NCBI GenBank assembly: GCA_007361935.1
Contig: CP041667.1
Span: 660,001 to 724,000 of the forward strand
Length of the DNA: 64,000 nt
Reading direction: 5' to 3'
Source of the DNA: Lachnospiraceae bacterium KGMB03038
Lineage (GTDB): Bacteria; Bacillota; Clostridia; Lachnospirales; Lachnospiraceae
Under the pieces are notes generated by a model. The model was not told where the DNA came from. It saw only the letters and a program-made list of their open reading frames with translations, and made no database searches. Of the stretch, positions 52,964-61,830 are shown one piece after another (within the stretch, counting starts at the first letter, position 1; every line of letters starts with the position of its first letter). Made by a program: the position numbers and the translations under genes.

Positions 52964-54385
52964 ATGAAAAAGATAATTGTATGGTTGCTCGCATGTGGAT
53001 TGCTGTTGTCTGGGTGTGAGGAAGAGGCGGATCAGTATACGAGTGAAGAGGTATTAGCATTGCTGGAGGAATATTATTCCCCTCACTATGTAAAAGAGAC
53101 AGAAAACGAGGATACAGATGAAGAAGCTTCTGGTTCTAATATAGAGACATATGATGTTTACGAGGATTATGATGAAGAATATGAAATTGCAGGAGAAAAA
53201 ATATATGAGGTAAAGGTAAATCTTATAACGGGACAATTGGAGGAAAAAACGGTTGGAGAAAGCGGGGGATTATCCAGGAGTTTGGAGCAGGTTGAGAAGG
53301 ATGTTCATAAAAACAATCTTGGCGGTATAGAAGAAAATGACAAAAACTCACTGCAAAAAGAAAAAGAACAACAAACAGATTATTTTTTCGGAGATAATTT
53401 CATTACAGGGTACGGATTTGATATTCTATTAAAAGAGGATGGAAGTGTTTTAGCCCGCGGAATAAATACGAATGGAGAACTAGGAAATGGGACACTTACA
53501 GATTCTGATGAATGGCAGGAAGTAGAAGAAATTGATAATGTAAAGCAGATAGCGTGTAGCTTAAATCTTTGGGATGAAGAGATTGGAGCGTCTATATATG
53601 CTTTAAAAGAAGATGGAACTGTTTGGACTTGGGGAGCTGAAAAAGTGATCCCAGAGCAAATTCCAGAGATTTCCGATATAGATAAATTGATATTAAAAAA
53701 CCGAGGTTTTTATGGTGGATATGGACAAGATTTTGGTATGGTACATGTCTACTTGTTAGACGAAGAGGGGCATTTACAGGGAAGTCTTTCTGAAGGCGCA
53801 TACTATCCAAGTAATTATGGGGAGATAAAAGTAAATGATGTTTCTCCATTTGGCTATGTTTCAGATCGGGAGATTTATATTGAAGGTACAGACCATGAAG
53901 TGGGAACGCTTGAGGGGTATACTGTTTATGATATGGATGATCAAGAGACAACTTTGGGAACAATTGTTAAAATGTGCGGCCAAGCCAGTGAAGATTATCC
54001 GTATTTCTTGTCGGAAGAGGGGGCTTTATATTACTATAGTTACCAAGAAAATTGCTTTGAGCAGTTTGGAAATAATATAAAGGACTATTATAAAGTACAC
54101 GACGATGAAGATATGGGGCAAGATGCTTTCGATATCGCACTTTCTAATGACGGAGAAGTGTATACATCAGGTGACAATGATTATGGTGAGGTGGGGAATG
54201 GTACAACTGACAAATTTAGTGAATGGTGGACTGTAGATGTTCCTCCGATAAACAGTATCTTTACACCGTTTGATGGTTCAGTATATGCAATTGATGGGGA
54301 GAATAATCTGTGGGCCTGGGGAAAAGGGTATGATACATTGCCGCAGCTTTTATACAATTTGAATGATGTCGCAAATGAAAATTAA
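52964..54385 (+). CDS. Lipoprotein with RCC1-like propeller repeats
   Basis: 473 residues. Lipobox LLSGC with the modified Cys near residue 18, then an acidic stretch (EEYYSPHYV to DEEYEIAG, ~30-85). From about 140 on are RCC1-like blades: LKEDGSVLARGINTNGELGNGT, LKEDGTVWTWG and LSNDGEVYTSGDNDYGEVGNG, and a final NNLWAWGKG. Such propellers in bacterial surface proteins bind other proteins. The gene is AT-rich and lies in a patch unlike its surroundings. GGTAGAAAA is a weak ribosome site. Confidence 0.82.
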   Translation: MKKIIVWLLACGLLLSGCEEEADQYTSEEVLALLEEYYSPHYVKETENEDTDEEASGSNIETYDVYEDYDEEYEIAGEKIYEVKVNLITGQLEEKTVGESGGLSRSLEQVEKDVHKNNLGGIEENDKNSLQKEKEQQTDYFFGDNFITGYGFDILLKEDGSVLARGINTNGELGNGTLTDSDEWQEVEEIDNVKQIACSLNLWDEEIGASIYALKEDGTVWTWGAEKVIPEQIPEISDIDKLILKNRGFYGGYGQDFGMVHVYLLDEEGHLQGSLSEGAYYPSNYGEIKVNDVSPFGYVSDREIYIEGTDHEVGTLEGYTVYDMDDQETTLGTIVKMCGQASEDYPYFLSEEGALYYYSYQENCFEQFGNNIKDYYKVHDDEDMGQDAFDIALSNDGEVYTSGDNDYGEVGNGTTDKFSEWWTVDVPPINSIFTPFDGSVYAIDGENNLWAWGKGYDTLPQLLYNLNDVANEN

Positions 54386-54426
54386 TTTGTGTAGTATTGC
54401 CTAATAATAACGGAAAAGCTGTCATT

Positions 54427-54459
54427 ATCCGGGGGAGCATAAAATTCCCCCGGATTTTT
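54427..54459 (+). terminator. Terminator of RCC1-like lipoprotein gene
   Basis: ATCCGGGGGA pairs with TCCCCCGGAT around an 8-13 base loop, followed by TTTTTG. Confidence 0.88.
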
Positions 54460-54612
54460 GATGTTAAGTCTTGAGGATCATCTCTATAAAATAATCTGGA
54501 AGATAGTATTTATGGAAATTCTATGATATTCTTTGCCGCATCTTGTCAAAAAGAGAAAAAAATAATAAAATTATCTCTATAGAATATAAATAGTTTTCAG
54601 GAGGAAATGAAA

Positions 54613-55389
54613 ATGGCTTTTTTGGACGACATCGATAAGAAACTTACAAATCTGGGTCAGGGAGCGATCCAAAAGACTAAGGAAGTAACAGATTCCGCAA
54701 AACTTTCCAGTTCGATCAAGAATCTGGAAGGACAGAAAAAGGATGCGATGGCGGATCTGGGAGCAATTTGTTATAGAAAATGTCGGGAAAGCGGAAAAGA
54801 AAGTGATCCGGAAGAGGCAGGAGTGATCGCGCGTATTGACGAGCTGGAACGGCAGCTTTCTGACTTGCGAGGACAGCTTCAGAGAGTAAAAGGAGTTATT
54901 TTCTGCCCCAGCTGTCATGCGCAGATCTCACCGGATTCCGCATTCTGCAACGTCTGCGGAGCGAAGATAGAACATCCGGCACCAGCACCGGCGCCAACGC
55001 CGCAGAGTGGGGAAGTCTGCCATAACTGCGGAGCGCCGATAGAACCCGATCAAGTGTTTTGTGTAAACTGCGGAACAAAGATTGAGCGGAAAGAGCCAAT
55101 TCCAGAGCCGGCGCCAGAGCCGCAGCCAGTTCCAGAGCCGCAGCCAGTTCCAGAGCCGGCGCCGACCCAGCAGTCAGGAGCGGTGTGTCCAAACTGCGGC
55201 GCGGAAGTAGGGGCAGGACAGGGATTCTGTATTATGTGCGGGACTCCATTAAAGAAAGAGCAAGCGGGAGACAATCCGGAAAGAGAAACCGCGCCGCCGC
55301 AGCCGGGGACTAAGATCTGTCCGACTTGCGGCAAAGTTTTGGCGGATCATTTGGCGTTTTGTACTGCCTGCGGAACGAAGCTGAGTTAA
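54613..55389 (+). CDS. Multi-zinc-ribbon protein with coiled coil
   Basis: 258 residues. Residues 1-95 are helical and coiled-coil-like (FLDDIDKKLTNLGQ, then VIARIDELERQLSDLRGQL). Four zinc-ribbon repeats follow, each with two CxxC knuckles (FCPSCHAQI/FCNVCGAK, VCHNCGAPI/FCVNCGTK, VCPNCGAEV/FCIMCGTP, ICPTCGKVL/FCTACGTK), joined by Pro/Ala/Glu linkers. No membrane helix. The ATG at 54613 is used, since CAGGAGG is too close to the one at 54607. First gene of the zinc-ribbon/FHA/kinase cluster; a scaffold role is a guess. Confidence 0.8.
   Translation: MAFLDDIDKKLTNLGQGAIQKTKEVTDSAKLSSSIKNLEGQKKDAMADLGAICYRKCRESGKESDPEEAGVIARIDELERQLSDLRGQLQRVKGVIFCPSCHAQISPDSAFCNVCGAKIEHPAPAPAPTPQSGEVCHNCGAPIEPDQVFCVNCGTKIERKEPIPEPAPEPQPVPEPQPVPEPAPTQQSGAVCPNCGAEVGAGQGFCIMCGTPLKKEQAGDNPERETAPPQPGTKICPTCGKVLADHLAFCTACGTKLS
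55114..55149 (+). repeat. Two 18-bp tandem repeats coding for Pro-Glu linker
   Basis: CCAGAGCCGCAGCCAGTT occurs twice in tandem and then partly a third time, encoding PEPQPV units of the linker between zinc ribbons two and three. Such repeats can change copy number. Confidence 0.85.
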
Positions 55390-55430
55390 GCTTTAGGAGT
55401 ACGAAAAGTGGATAAGGCAGGGAATTGGAT

Positions 55431-56114
55431 ATGGATATGAGATGCCCAAGATGTAAGGCCAAAATCGAACCAGGGGACGCATTCTGCGGCGAATGCGGCT
55501 GCCCGCTGCAGGATCCGTTTGGAGAACCGGAGGATAACGGAAGAGGAAATAAAAATAAGGCAGTCATTATTGTTTTGGCTGTTTTGATCGTAGCGGTCAT
55601 CGCAGGGTTTGCCGGACTGTTTTTGTATAATTACCTGGAAGATAAGAGGGGGCAGGATACAGCCGATCGAATCCGGGAAGAGATCAGTGAGGATAGAGAG
55701 GAAAAAGAAGATACGCAGGAGCAGACAGAAGAGGGGGAAGAAACCGCTGAAACCCAGGAACCGTCTCAAGATCAGAGTAATAGTCAGATGGGAGGATCAA
55801 CAGTCAGCCAGGATTATATTTTCCCAGACAGCGACTCGCGTTATCTGACAGATGCGGATGTGGCCGGACTGACGCTTCAAGAAATTAACTATGGAAAGAA
55901 TGAGATCTATGCAAGGCATGGGAGAAAGTTCAAGTCTCAGGAGCTGACCAATTATTTTGAATCCAAGTCCTGGTACAATGGGATCTATGAACCAGATGAT
56001 TTTGATGCTAATTACAGCGACCTGCTGAATGAGTATGAAAAGAGGAACGCAGAGTTTTTAAGCGAGAAAGAGCATGAACGGGATGCCCAAGGTTATATTG
56101 AAGACGCGGATTAG
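55431..56114 (+). CDS. Zinc-ribbon membrane protein with C-terminal YARHG domain
   Basis: About 227 residues. N-terminal zinc ribbon (RCPRCKAKIEPGDAFCGECG), transmembrane helix near 43-63 (AVIIVLAVLIVAVIAGFAGLF), an acidic low-complexity stretch (EEDREEKEDTQEQTEEGEE region), and a C-terminal YARHG domain containing INYGKNEIYARHGRKFK and later WYNGIYEPDDF. YARHG is an extracellular domain of unknown ligand in Firmicutes. Zinc ribbon inside, YARHG outside. Start among 55425 (TTG), 55431 and 55437 is uncertain. Confidence 0.85.
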   Translation: MDMRCPRCKAKIEPGDAFCGECGCPLQDPFGEPEDNGRGNKNKAVIIVLAVLIVAVIAGFAGLFLYNYLEDKRGQDTADRIREEISEDREEKEDTQEQTEEGEETAETQEPSQDQSNSQMGGSTVSQDYIFPDSDSRYLTDADVAGLTLQEINYGKNEIYARHGRKFKSQELTNYFESKSWYNGIYEPDDFDANYSDLLNEYEKRNAEFLSEKEHERDAQGYIEDAD

Positions 56115-56162
56115 AAGGGGCTTCGTTTTGAAAGAAATAGGGTAAAAGAGGAGGGAAAAATT

Positions 56163-56888
56163 ATGTTTTGCAGTCGTTGCGGAAATGAGATCAAAGGAGA
56201 TGGGAAATTCTGTCCTAAGTGCGGTGCGCCGGTGAAGCCGATCCAGAACCAGGGCCCGGAGATGTCCGGCGCAAATACGCAGAGAGGAAATGCTCAGACG
56301 TACAGTTACAGTCAGAACAATTACAGCCAAGGGGCAGTTCCGGCCGGAGGCGCCGCGGGAACCGGTGCGCCGGCAGCGAAGAAGCGCCCGCCTTATGTGG
56401 CCATTGGAGCCATTGTGCTGGCAGTGATCCTCTTGATCGTAGCAGTAAGGCTGATCTTTTTCAGAGATACATATAAGACGCCTATCAAAAATATGGTTAA
56501 GGTGATGGAAGACCGGGATGTGGATGCGGCAATGGATCTGATTCCGGAGAATTTCCTGGATGCGGCGGAAAGCCTGACCGGGATGGACAAAGAGGAAATG
56601 GCAGATATGCTGGAGGATGATTTGGTAGAAGCGTTTGACCAGTATATCGGCGAAATTGAGATTGATTATGAGATTGGGGACACAAGAGATCTGACCCAGT
56701 CAGAGTTAAATGACATTTCAGACGAATATATGGGAGTCCTGGGAAGCATCGAAGAAGGAAAAGAAGTAGAATTTTCTTATGAAATGTATGTGGACGGCGA
56801 ATTGGAAGAAGAGTCTGGGGATGATGAGACGATCAATGTAGTCAAGATTGACGGAAAATGGTATATCAGTCCTGACGACTTATTCTAA
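56163..56888 (+). CDS. Zinc-ribbon membrane protein with extracellular domain of unknown function
   Basis: 241 residues. FCSRCGNEIKGDGKFCPKCG at the N-terminus is a zinc ribbon, followed by a Gly/Ala/Gln-rich linker, a transmembrane helix near 80-98 (VAIGAIVLAVILLIVAVRLIFF), and an acidic extracellular part with a DxDAAMDLIPENFLD segment and a C-terminal beta-rich NTF2-like region (VVKIDGKWYISPDD). The layout is that of DUF4878/NTF2-like lipoprotein relatives. GAGGAGGG precedes the ATG. Confidence 0.8.
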   Translation: MFCSRCGNEIKGDGKFCPKCGAPVKPIQNQGPEMSGANTQRGNAQTYSYSQNNYSQGAVPAGGAAGTGAPAAKKRPPYVAIGAIVLAVILLIVAVRLIFFRDTYKTPIKNMVKVMEDRDVDAAMDLIPENFLDAAESLTGMDKEEMADMLEDDLVEAFDQYIGEIEIDYEIGDTRDLTQSELNDISDEYMGVLGSIEEGKEVEFSYEMYVDGELEEESGDDETINVVKIDGKWYISPDDLF

Positions 56889-56908
56889 ACCCGGGAGAGC
56901 AAGAGAAG

Positions 56909-58957
56909 ATGTTTTGCCAATATTGCGGAACAAAAAATCCAGAGGGAGCCAGGTTTTGTCAGAAATGTGGGAAACCGCTTGTGACGCGGCCTGACTATGA
57001 GACGAAAGATCAGACGGATTCCGAATGGGAGATTCGTTTGGATCAGGAAACGGACATAAAACCAAAGAAAAAAGGCGGCCGAAGGTGGCTCATAGCTGGG
57101 GCCGCCTTTCTTTTGGCGGCCTTTTGTGCTGCCGCTTTTTTGATCGTCAAGGGGCAGCAGGAACGGCGGGATTATGAAAATTATGTTGCCAGCGCGGAGA
57201 AATACTTGGAAGACTTAGACTACGAAAATGCGGAAGAGGCGTATCTGAAAGCTATTGAAATAGATCCAAAGAAGGCGGATGCGTATATTGGTCTGGCGGA
57301 TACTTATTTAAAACAGGAAGACTTTGATAAAGCAGAGGCGATCCTGTCTCAGGGGAAGAAATCCGTGAGCAAAAAAGAAGCCGCTAAGATCAGTGATTCC
57401 GGCAGCCAGTCGTCTGAGGACCCTTCCAGTGGGACTAGCATGGACGATAAGATAGATTCTGTAAAAGTAGGACAGAATTATACCTGGGTAGTAGAACCCA
57501 AGGTGAAGGCGGATGATATTTACTATATCAAAGACGAAAATGCCCTTGATTACTGCCGAAACGATCTGAATCGGCAGATGGATACCGGGTATGCGGTCAT
57601 GAAACAGGATGCTGCATACGGATTGATCGGCCTGGATGGGCAGATGGGAGCGGACCTGGAATATCAGGGAGTAGACGCGCTTGCCCAATATTATCTGCTG
57701 GAGAGGGAAGAGCCGGTCTACGAGTCTGAGTATCAGAGAGAAATGACGGAGTATTATTTTGTGGAGGAAGAAGAGGAAGTCAAACCGGCAGTGGCGGTGA
57801 TTGGTGATGCGGGCGGATATTTAAGAGGAACCTTTTACTACCACGATGGACTGCGCAATACGGCAGAGTATTTTGCAGAACAGGGATATGGAATGACATA
57901 TCAGCAGAAGCCGGACAGAACCATACCTGTAAAGCAGTCTGAAACTGTCTATGACGGTGAAAATGAACTGGATTGGTATGAAGATCTGGATGGCGGCTAT
58001 GCGGTCTGCGGTATGGATGGGCAGTTGATGACGGACTTTATCTATGAAGAGTGCGGAAGTGTCTCCTCCGGCCTTCTTGCGGTGAAGCAAAATGGCAAAT
58101 GGGGATATGTCAATGAACAGGGCGAGGAAGTGATTCCCTTGGAGTACGACGCATCCTGCAGTTATGAAACTTGTGTTTTCAGCTATAACACGGAGGAAGA
58201 ACCAGAAATAGTGGAATATTGCTACGCGGCGTCCGATGGCTATGTTCCGCTCTGTAAAAATGGAGAATGGGAGCTTCGGGATACGTCTGGAAAACTTATC
58301 GTTCCTTCAGGTGTTTTCGACACGATCCGTCCGGTATATGATGGAAAATGCTGGGTTGAAAAAGACGGAAACTGGGGCGTGATCCAAGTTGGCGAAGAGG
58401 AAACACAGGCTGACAGCACGGAGAATGGAAAAGACAGCGGCGAAGAATCTTGGCGAACGGCCTATACCTCCTATATTGAGAGCATCCAGGCTGAAGGATG
58501 GGCAGGATATCGGCTGATCTATATCAATGACGACAACATTCCTGAATTATATATCACAGGAAGTAATACGGCCCAGGGAGATCAGATCTGCACGATGAAA
58601 GGATCCGAGATCAATGTGCTTAGCACAGGGATTTCCGGTCTGACTTATCTGGAACGCCAGAATCTGTTCTGTGAAAGCGGCGGCCGTATGGACTCTTATT
58701 ACGATAATGTATATCAGATAGAAAATGGGGAGATGGTAAAGCTCCATGAAGGCTGGTATGGAGCGGAAGACAACACCAATGTCCAGTTTGACGCCCAAGG
58801 GAATCCGGTCTACCAGTATTTCTGGGATGGCGAAGAACTGTCCAAAGAAGAATACGAAGAAAGCTTGGAACAGGTATTCCATAGAGAAGGGGCGGTCTAC
58901 GCGGCGGAGAAGACTCTTTCCGCCGGGGAGATTTTGAGACAGATCAAGAGTTATTAG
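56909..58957 (+). CDS. Zinc-ribbon, TPR and WG-repeat membrane protein
   Basis: 682 residues. FCQYCGTKNPEGARFCQKCG zinc ribbon, transmembrane helix near 53-73 (WLIAGAAFLLAAFCAAAFLIV), then TPR units (YENAEEAYLKAIEIDPKKADAYIGLADTYLK) and two or three WG repeats in the extracellular part (NGKWGYVNEQGEEVIPLEYD, KNGEWELRDTSGKLIVP, KDGNWGVIQ). The C-terminal ~160 residues after SWRTAYTSYIESIQAEG resemble bacterial surface lectin-like or DUF domains without a firm match. Shares its zinc-ribbon-TM start with the two genes before it. Confidence 0.82.
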   Translation: MFCQYCGTKNPEGARFCQKCGKPLVTRPDYETKDQTDSEWEIRLDQETDIKPKKKGGRRWLIAGAAFLLAAFCAAAFLIVKGQQERRDYENYVASAEKYLEDLDYENAEEAYLKAIEIDPKKADAYIGLADTYLKQEDFDKAEAILSQGKKSVSKKEAAKISDSGSQSSEDPSSGTSMDDKIDSVKVGQNYTWVVEPKVKADDIYYIKDENALDYCRNDLNRQMDTGYAVMKQDAAYGLIGLDGQMGADLEYQGVDALAQYYLLEREEPVYESEYQREMTEYYFVEEEEEVKPAVAVIGDAGGYLRGTFYYHDGLRNTAEYFAEQGYGMTYQQKPDRTIPVKQSETVYDGENELDWYEDLDGGYAVCGMDGQLMTDFIYEECGSVSSGLLAVKQNGKWGYVNEQGEEVIPLEYDASCSYETCVFSYNTEEEPEIVEYCYAASDGYVPLCKNGEWELRDTSGKLIVPSGVFDTIRPVYDGKCWVEKDGNWGVIQVGEEETQADSTENGKDSGEESWRTAYTSYIESIQAEGWAGYRLIYINDDNIPELYITGSNTAQGDQICTMKGSEINVLSTGISGLTYLERQNLFCESGGRMDSYYDNVYQIENGEMVKLHEGWYGAEDNTNVQFDAQGNPVYQYFWDGEELSKEEYEESLEQVFHREGAVYAAEKTLSAGEILRQIKSY

Positions 58958-58982
58958 GAATAAAAAGCAGGAATTAGAGAAT

Positions 58983-61292
58983 ATGAGTGAACATATCCTA
59001 ACGATCATAGACACGAGGGGAAATTTAAGAGAAGTAGATCTGGATACCTTTCAGAAATCTGCGCTGACGCTGGGAAGGGATCGGGAACAGTGCGATATTG
59101 TGATCCCTGACCAGATCGTATCAAAGCTCCATGGAAGACTGCACATCAGCGGAGACAGGGTCCGCTATCAGGACCTGGACAGCCGGAACGGAACCTTCCT
59201 TGGTCTGGGAGCCGGGCGGCAGCTTCTTGGGAAGGCAGACGGATGGGCGGAGGTATTTGATAAGACGGTCCTTTGTATCGGGAATCTTGAGCAGGCAGAG
59301 AATATGGTATTGCTGCTCTATTCTGCCAGCGCTGAACGAGAGCTGTGGAAACGGGAACCATTGGAACGGCAGATCACAGAGATCGGACGGGACAGCGGGA
59401 ATCAGATCTGCCTTCCCGGCCCTGGAGTATCGAAGATCCATTGCCGGATCTGCCGGCAGGAGACAGGATTTGTGCTGCAAGATAACCGCAGTACCAATGG
59501 AGTCCTGGTCAATGGAGGATATGTCAGAGGAGTCCAGGCCCTGAGAGATAAGGATGTGATCCAGATCCTGGGATTCCAGCTTGTCTTCTGCCAGGGGTGT
59601 ATTTATTACAAATCGGCGGCCAAAGGAATTTCCCTGCAGGTACAGGGGATTACGAAGGTTGTTGGAAAGGGAAAGAAGAAAAAGAAGATTCTAAATGATG
59701 TAAGCTGTGAAATCCAGGGGAATGAATTTGTAGCGATCATCGGAGGTTCCGGGGCTGGGAAAACGACGCTGATGAACGCGATCAGCGGGTTTGAACCGGA
59801 TTTTGAGGGAAAAGTTTTCTGCAACGGCACGGATCTTGTGGAAAATTTCCAGGCGTTGAAAAGCGTGATCGGCTTCGTTCCTCAGCAGGATATCATATAT
59901 GAAAATCTGACGTTAAAGAAGATGCTGTATTACTCGGCCAAAATCCGGATGCCAAAGGATACCCGGCCGGACGAGATCCAGAAAAGGATCGAGGATGTGC
60001 TGGAAATGGTGGACCTAAAAGCTCACCAGGGAACGTATATCCGCAAATTATCCGGCGGCCAGAAGAAGCGTGCCAGCATCGCGGTGGAGCTGCTGGCGGA
60101 TCCGAAGCTGTTTTTCCTGGATGAACCCACTTCCGGTCTGGACCCAGGGACAGAGAAGAACCTGATGATGAGTCTGAAAACGCTTGCAAGAGAGCAGAAT
60201 AAAACCATTATTATGGTGACGCATACAACGGCAAACCTGCATCTGTGCGATAAGATCATTTTCATGGGGCCTGGCGGAAGGCTCTGTTTCTGCGGAAATG
60301 TGGAAGAAGCAAAGCGTTTCTATGAGACAGACGACCTGGTAAATATCTATAATATGATCGCTGCCGCTCCGGGAGAGTGGGAACAGCGGTACCGGAGATA
60401 CCGGAGCCGGGAAGAACAGATCCCAAAGCAGAACCGGGGAAGGGAGAATCTGGCTAAGTCTGGAGAGAAATCCGGTTTCCGACAGTTCCTGGTGCTGCTG
60501 CGGCGATACGGGGAATTGATGGGAAACGACCGGCAGCGGCTGATGGTACTTCTGCTGCAGCCGTGTTTGATCGCGGTTCTCTTACATATAGTAGCGGATG
60601 AAAATATTTTTACGATTTATGAAAGCACGAAATCTATGCTGTTCGCCTTAAGTTGTTCTGGAATCTGGATCGGGCTGTTCAATTCGATCCAGGAGATCTG
60701 TAAGGAACGGACGATCGTCAAACGAGAATATATGGCGAATCTTAAGCTCCCCGGATACGTGCTGTCCAAATTTACGTTCCAGTTTGTTTTGGGCGGAGTC
60801 CAGGCGGCGTTTTTAGCTATGATCTTCCTGGAACTTACAAATAAGGACAGAGAAGGCATTTTCTTGGAGCATTTTTCCTGGGAGATGTTCCTGACCGTAT
60901 GGCTGACAGTGCTGGCCTCTATTGCTCTTGGGTTTGTCATATCGGCTATGGTGCGGACGGGCGATAAGGCTATGGCTGTAGCGCCCTTTGTGCTGATCAT
61001 CCAGCTTTTGTTTTCTGGGATTCTTTTTACCCTGGAGGGAGCGGGGAAGATCATTTCGTATGTAACGATCAGCAGATGGTCGGTGGAAGCGCTTGGGAGT
61101 ATTGCCAAGCTGAATCGGCTGGATTTGAAGCTTCAGGCGGATTACCCGATGCTGGAACATGAAGCGGAAGCTTTCTTTAAAGCGACCAAAGTCCATGCGG
61201 CGCAGTGCTGGGGTATCCTGCTTTTTATGACAGCGCTGTTTCTTGCGCTGAGCGTGCTGTTTCTGAAAAGGATCGCCAGGGATACCAGATAG
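58983..61292 (+). CDS. FHA-FHA-ABC exporter fusion (ABCG-like)
   Basis: 769 residues. Two N-terminal FHA phosphothreonine-binding domains: the first has LGRDREQCDIVIPD and SRNGTFLG near 28-75, the second IGRDSGNQICLPG and SKIHC...STNGVLVNG near 138-185. An ABC ATPase follows: Walker A GGSGAGKTTLMNAISG near 260, signature LSGGQKKRASIAVELL near 357, Walker B LFFLDEPTSGLDPG near 378, and an H-loop THTTANLHLCD. About six C-terminal membrane helices form an ABC2-type permease. FHA control links transport to Ser/Thr phosphorylation by the kinase two genes down. Confidence 0.92.
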   Translation: MSEHILTIIDTRGNLREVDLDTFQKSALTLGRDREQCDIVIPDQIVSKLHGRLHISGDRVRYQDLDSRNGTFLGLGAGRQLLGKADGWAEVFDKTVLCIGNLEQAENMVLLLYSASAERELWKREPLERQITEIGRDSGNQICLPGPGVSKIHCRICRQETGFVLQDNRSTNGVLVNGGYVRGVQALRDKDVIQILGFQLVFCQGCIYYKSAAKGISLQVQGITKVVGKGKKKKKILNDVSCEIQGNEFVAIIGGSGAGKTTLMNAISGFEPDFEGKVFCNGTDLVENFQALKSVIGFVPQQDIIYENLTLKKMLYYSAKIRMPKDTRPDEIQKRIEDVLEMVDLKAHQGTYIRKLSGGQKKRASIAVELLADPKLFFLDEPTSGLDPGTEKNLMMSLKTLAREQNKTIIMVTHTTANLHLCDKIIFMGPGGRLCFCGNVEEAKRFYETDDLVNIYNMIAAAPGEWEQRYRRYRSREEQIPKQNRGRENLAKSGEKSGFRQFLVLLRRYGELMGNDRQRLMVLLLQPCLIAVLLHIVADENIFTIYESTKSMLFALSCSGIWIGLFNSIQEICKERTIVKREYMANLKLPGYVLSKFTFQFVLGGVQAAFLAMIFLELTNKDREGIFLEHFSWEMFLTVWLTVLASIALGFVISAMVRTGDKAMAVAPFVLIIQLLFSGILFTLEGAGKIISYVTISRWSVEALGSIAKLNRLDLKLQADYPMLEHEAEAFFKATKVHAAQCWGILLFMTALFLALSVLFLKRIARDTR

Positions 61293-61320
61293 AAGAATGG
61301 CTGACACAGGAGGAAAGACT

Positions 61321-61827
61321 ATGAAAGATTATCTCAAAGGTTGGAAGGATGAGCAGACGGCAGAGATTCCGCCGATACCGGAGACTGAGGAAGAACTAGT
61401 TGTGATCCGTCAGTATGTTCCTCCGCTGGAGCGGGAGGACGAGGAAGCTACAACACCGCTGTTTTCGGAAGCGGCAGCGGAGTCTGAAGGGGACGATGAG
61501 CCCACGACTCTGTTGGAACGCAATGTAAAAGTCTTGGTCACCCTGCAGAGAATGAAGACGGGAGAGACGGTGGATGTATCTGAGGATCCGTTTGTCCTGG
61601 GAAAGGGATCAGACTGTGATTATATCATCAGAGAGAATTCTTCGATCAGCCGGCGCCATGGGGAGATCTTCCAGAAGGAAGGCGCCTGGTTCTATCGGGA
61701 TCTGGATTCTTTGAACCACAGCTTTATGGAGGAACAGCAGATCACGGAAGACCTTAAACTGGAAGACGGAATGAAGCTTCTGCTGTCAGACGAGGAATTT
61801 TTGGTGAGGATAGAGATAAGGAAGTAA
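61321..61827 (+). CDS. FHA-domain protein
   Basis: 168 residues. An acidic N-terminus (EEEDEEATTPLF region, Thr-containing and a possible phosphoacceptor) precedes an FHA domain with VLGKGSDCDYIIRENSSISRRHGEI near 97-121 and a DLDSLNHSFME loop near 130. AGGAGGAAAG sets the start at 61321; eight upstream codons are excluded. It lies between the FHA-ABC exporter and the kinase. It probably serves as an adaptor for phosphorylated partners. Confidence 0.88.
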   Translation: MKDYLKGWKDEQTAEIPPIPETEEELVVIRQYVPPLEREDEEATTPLFSEAAAESEGDDEPTTLLERNVKVLVTLQRMKTGETVDVSEDPFVLGKGSDCDYIIRENSSISRRHGEIFQKEGAWFYRDLDSLNHSFMEEQQITEDLKLEDGMKLLLSDEEFLVRIEIRK

Positions 61828-61830
61828 GCA

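Noticed and set aside
55114..55149. Tandem repeats as CRISPR or regulatory repeat
   Set aside because: Only two copies, coding in frame for a Pro-Glu linker. No CRISPR array was seen anywhere in the window.
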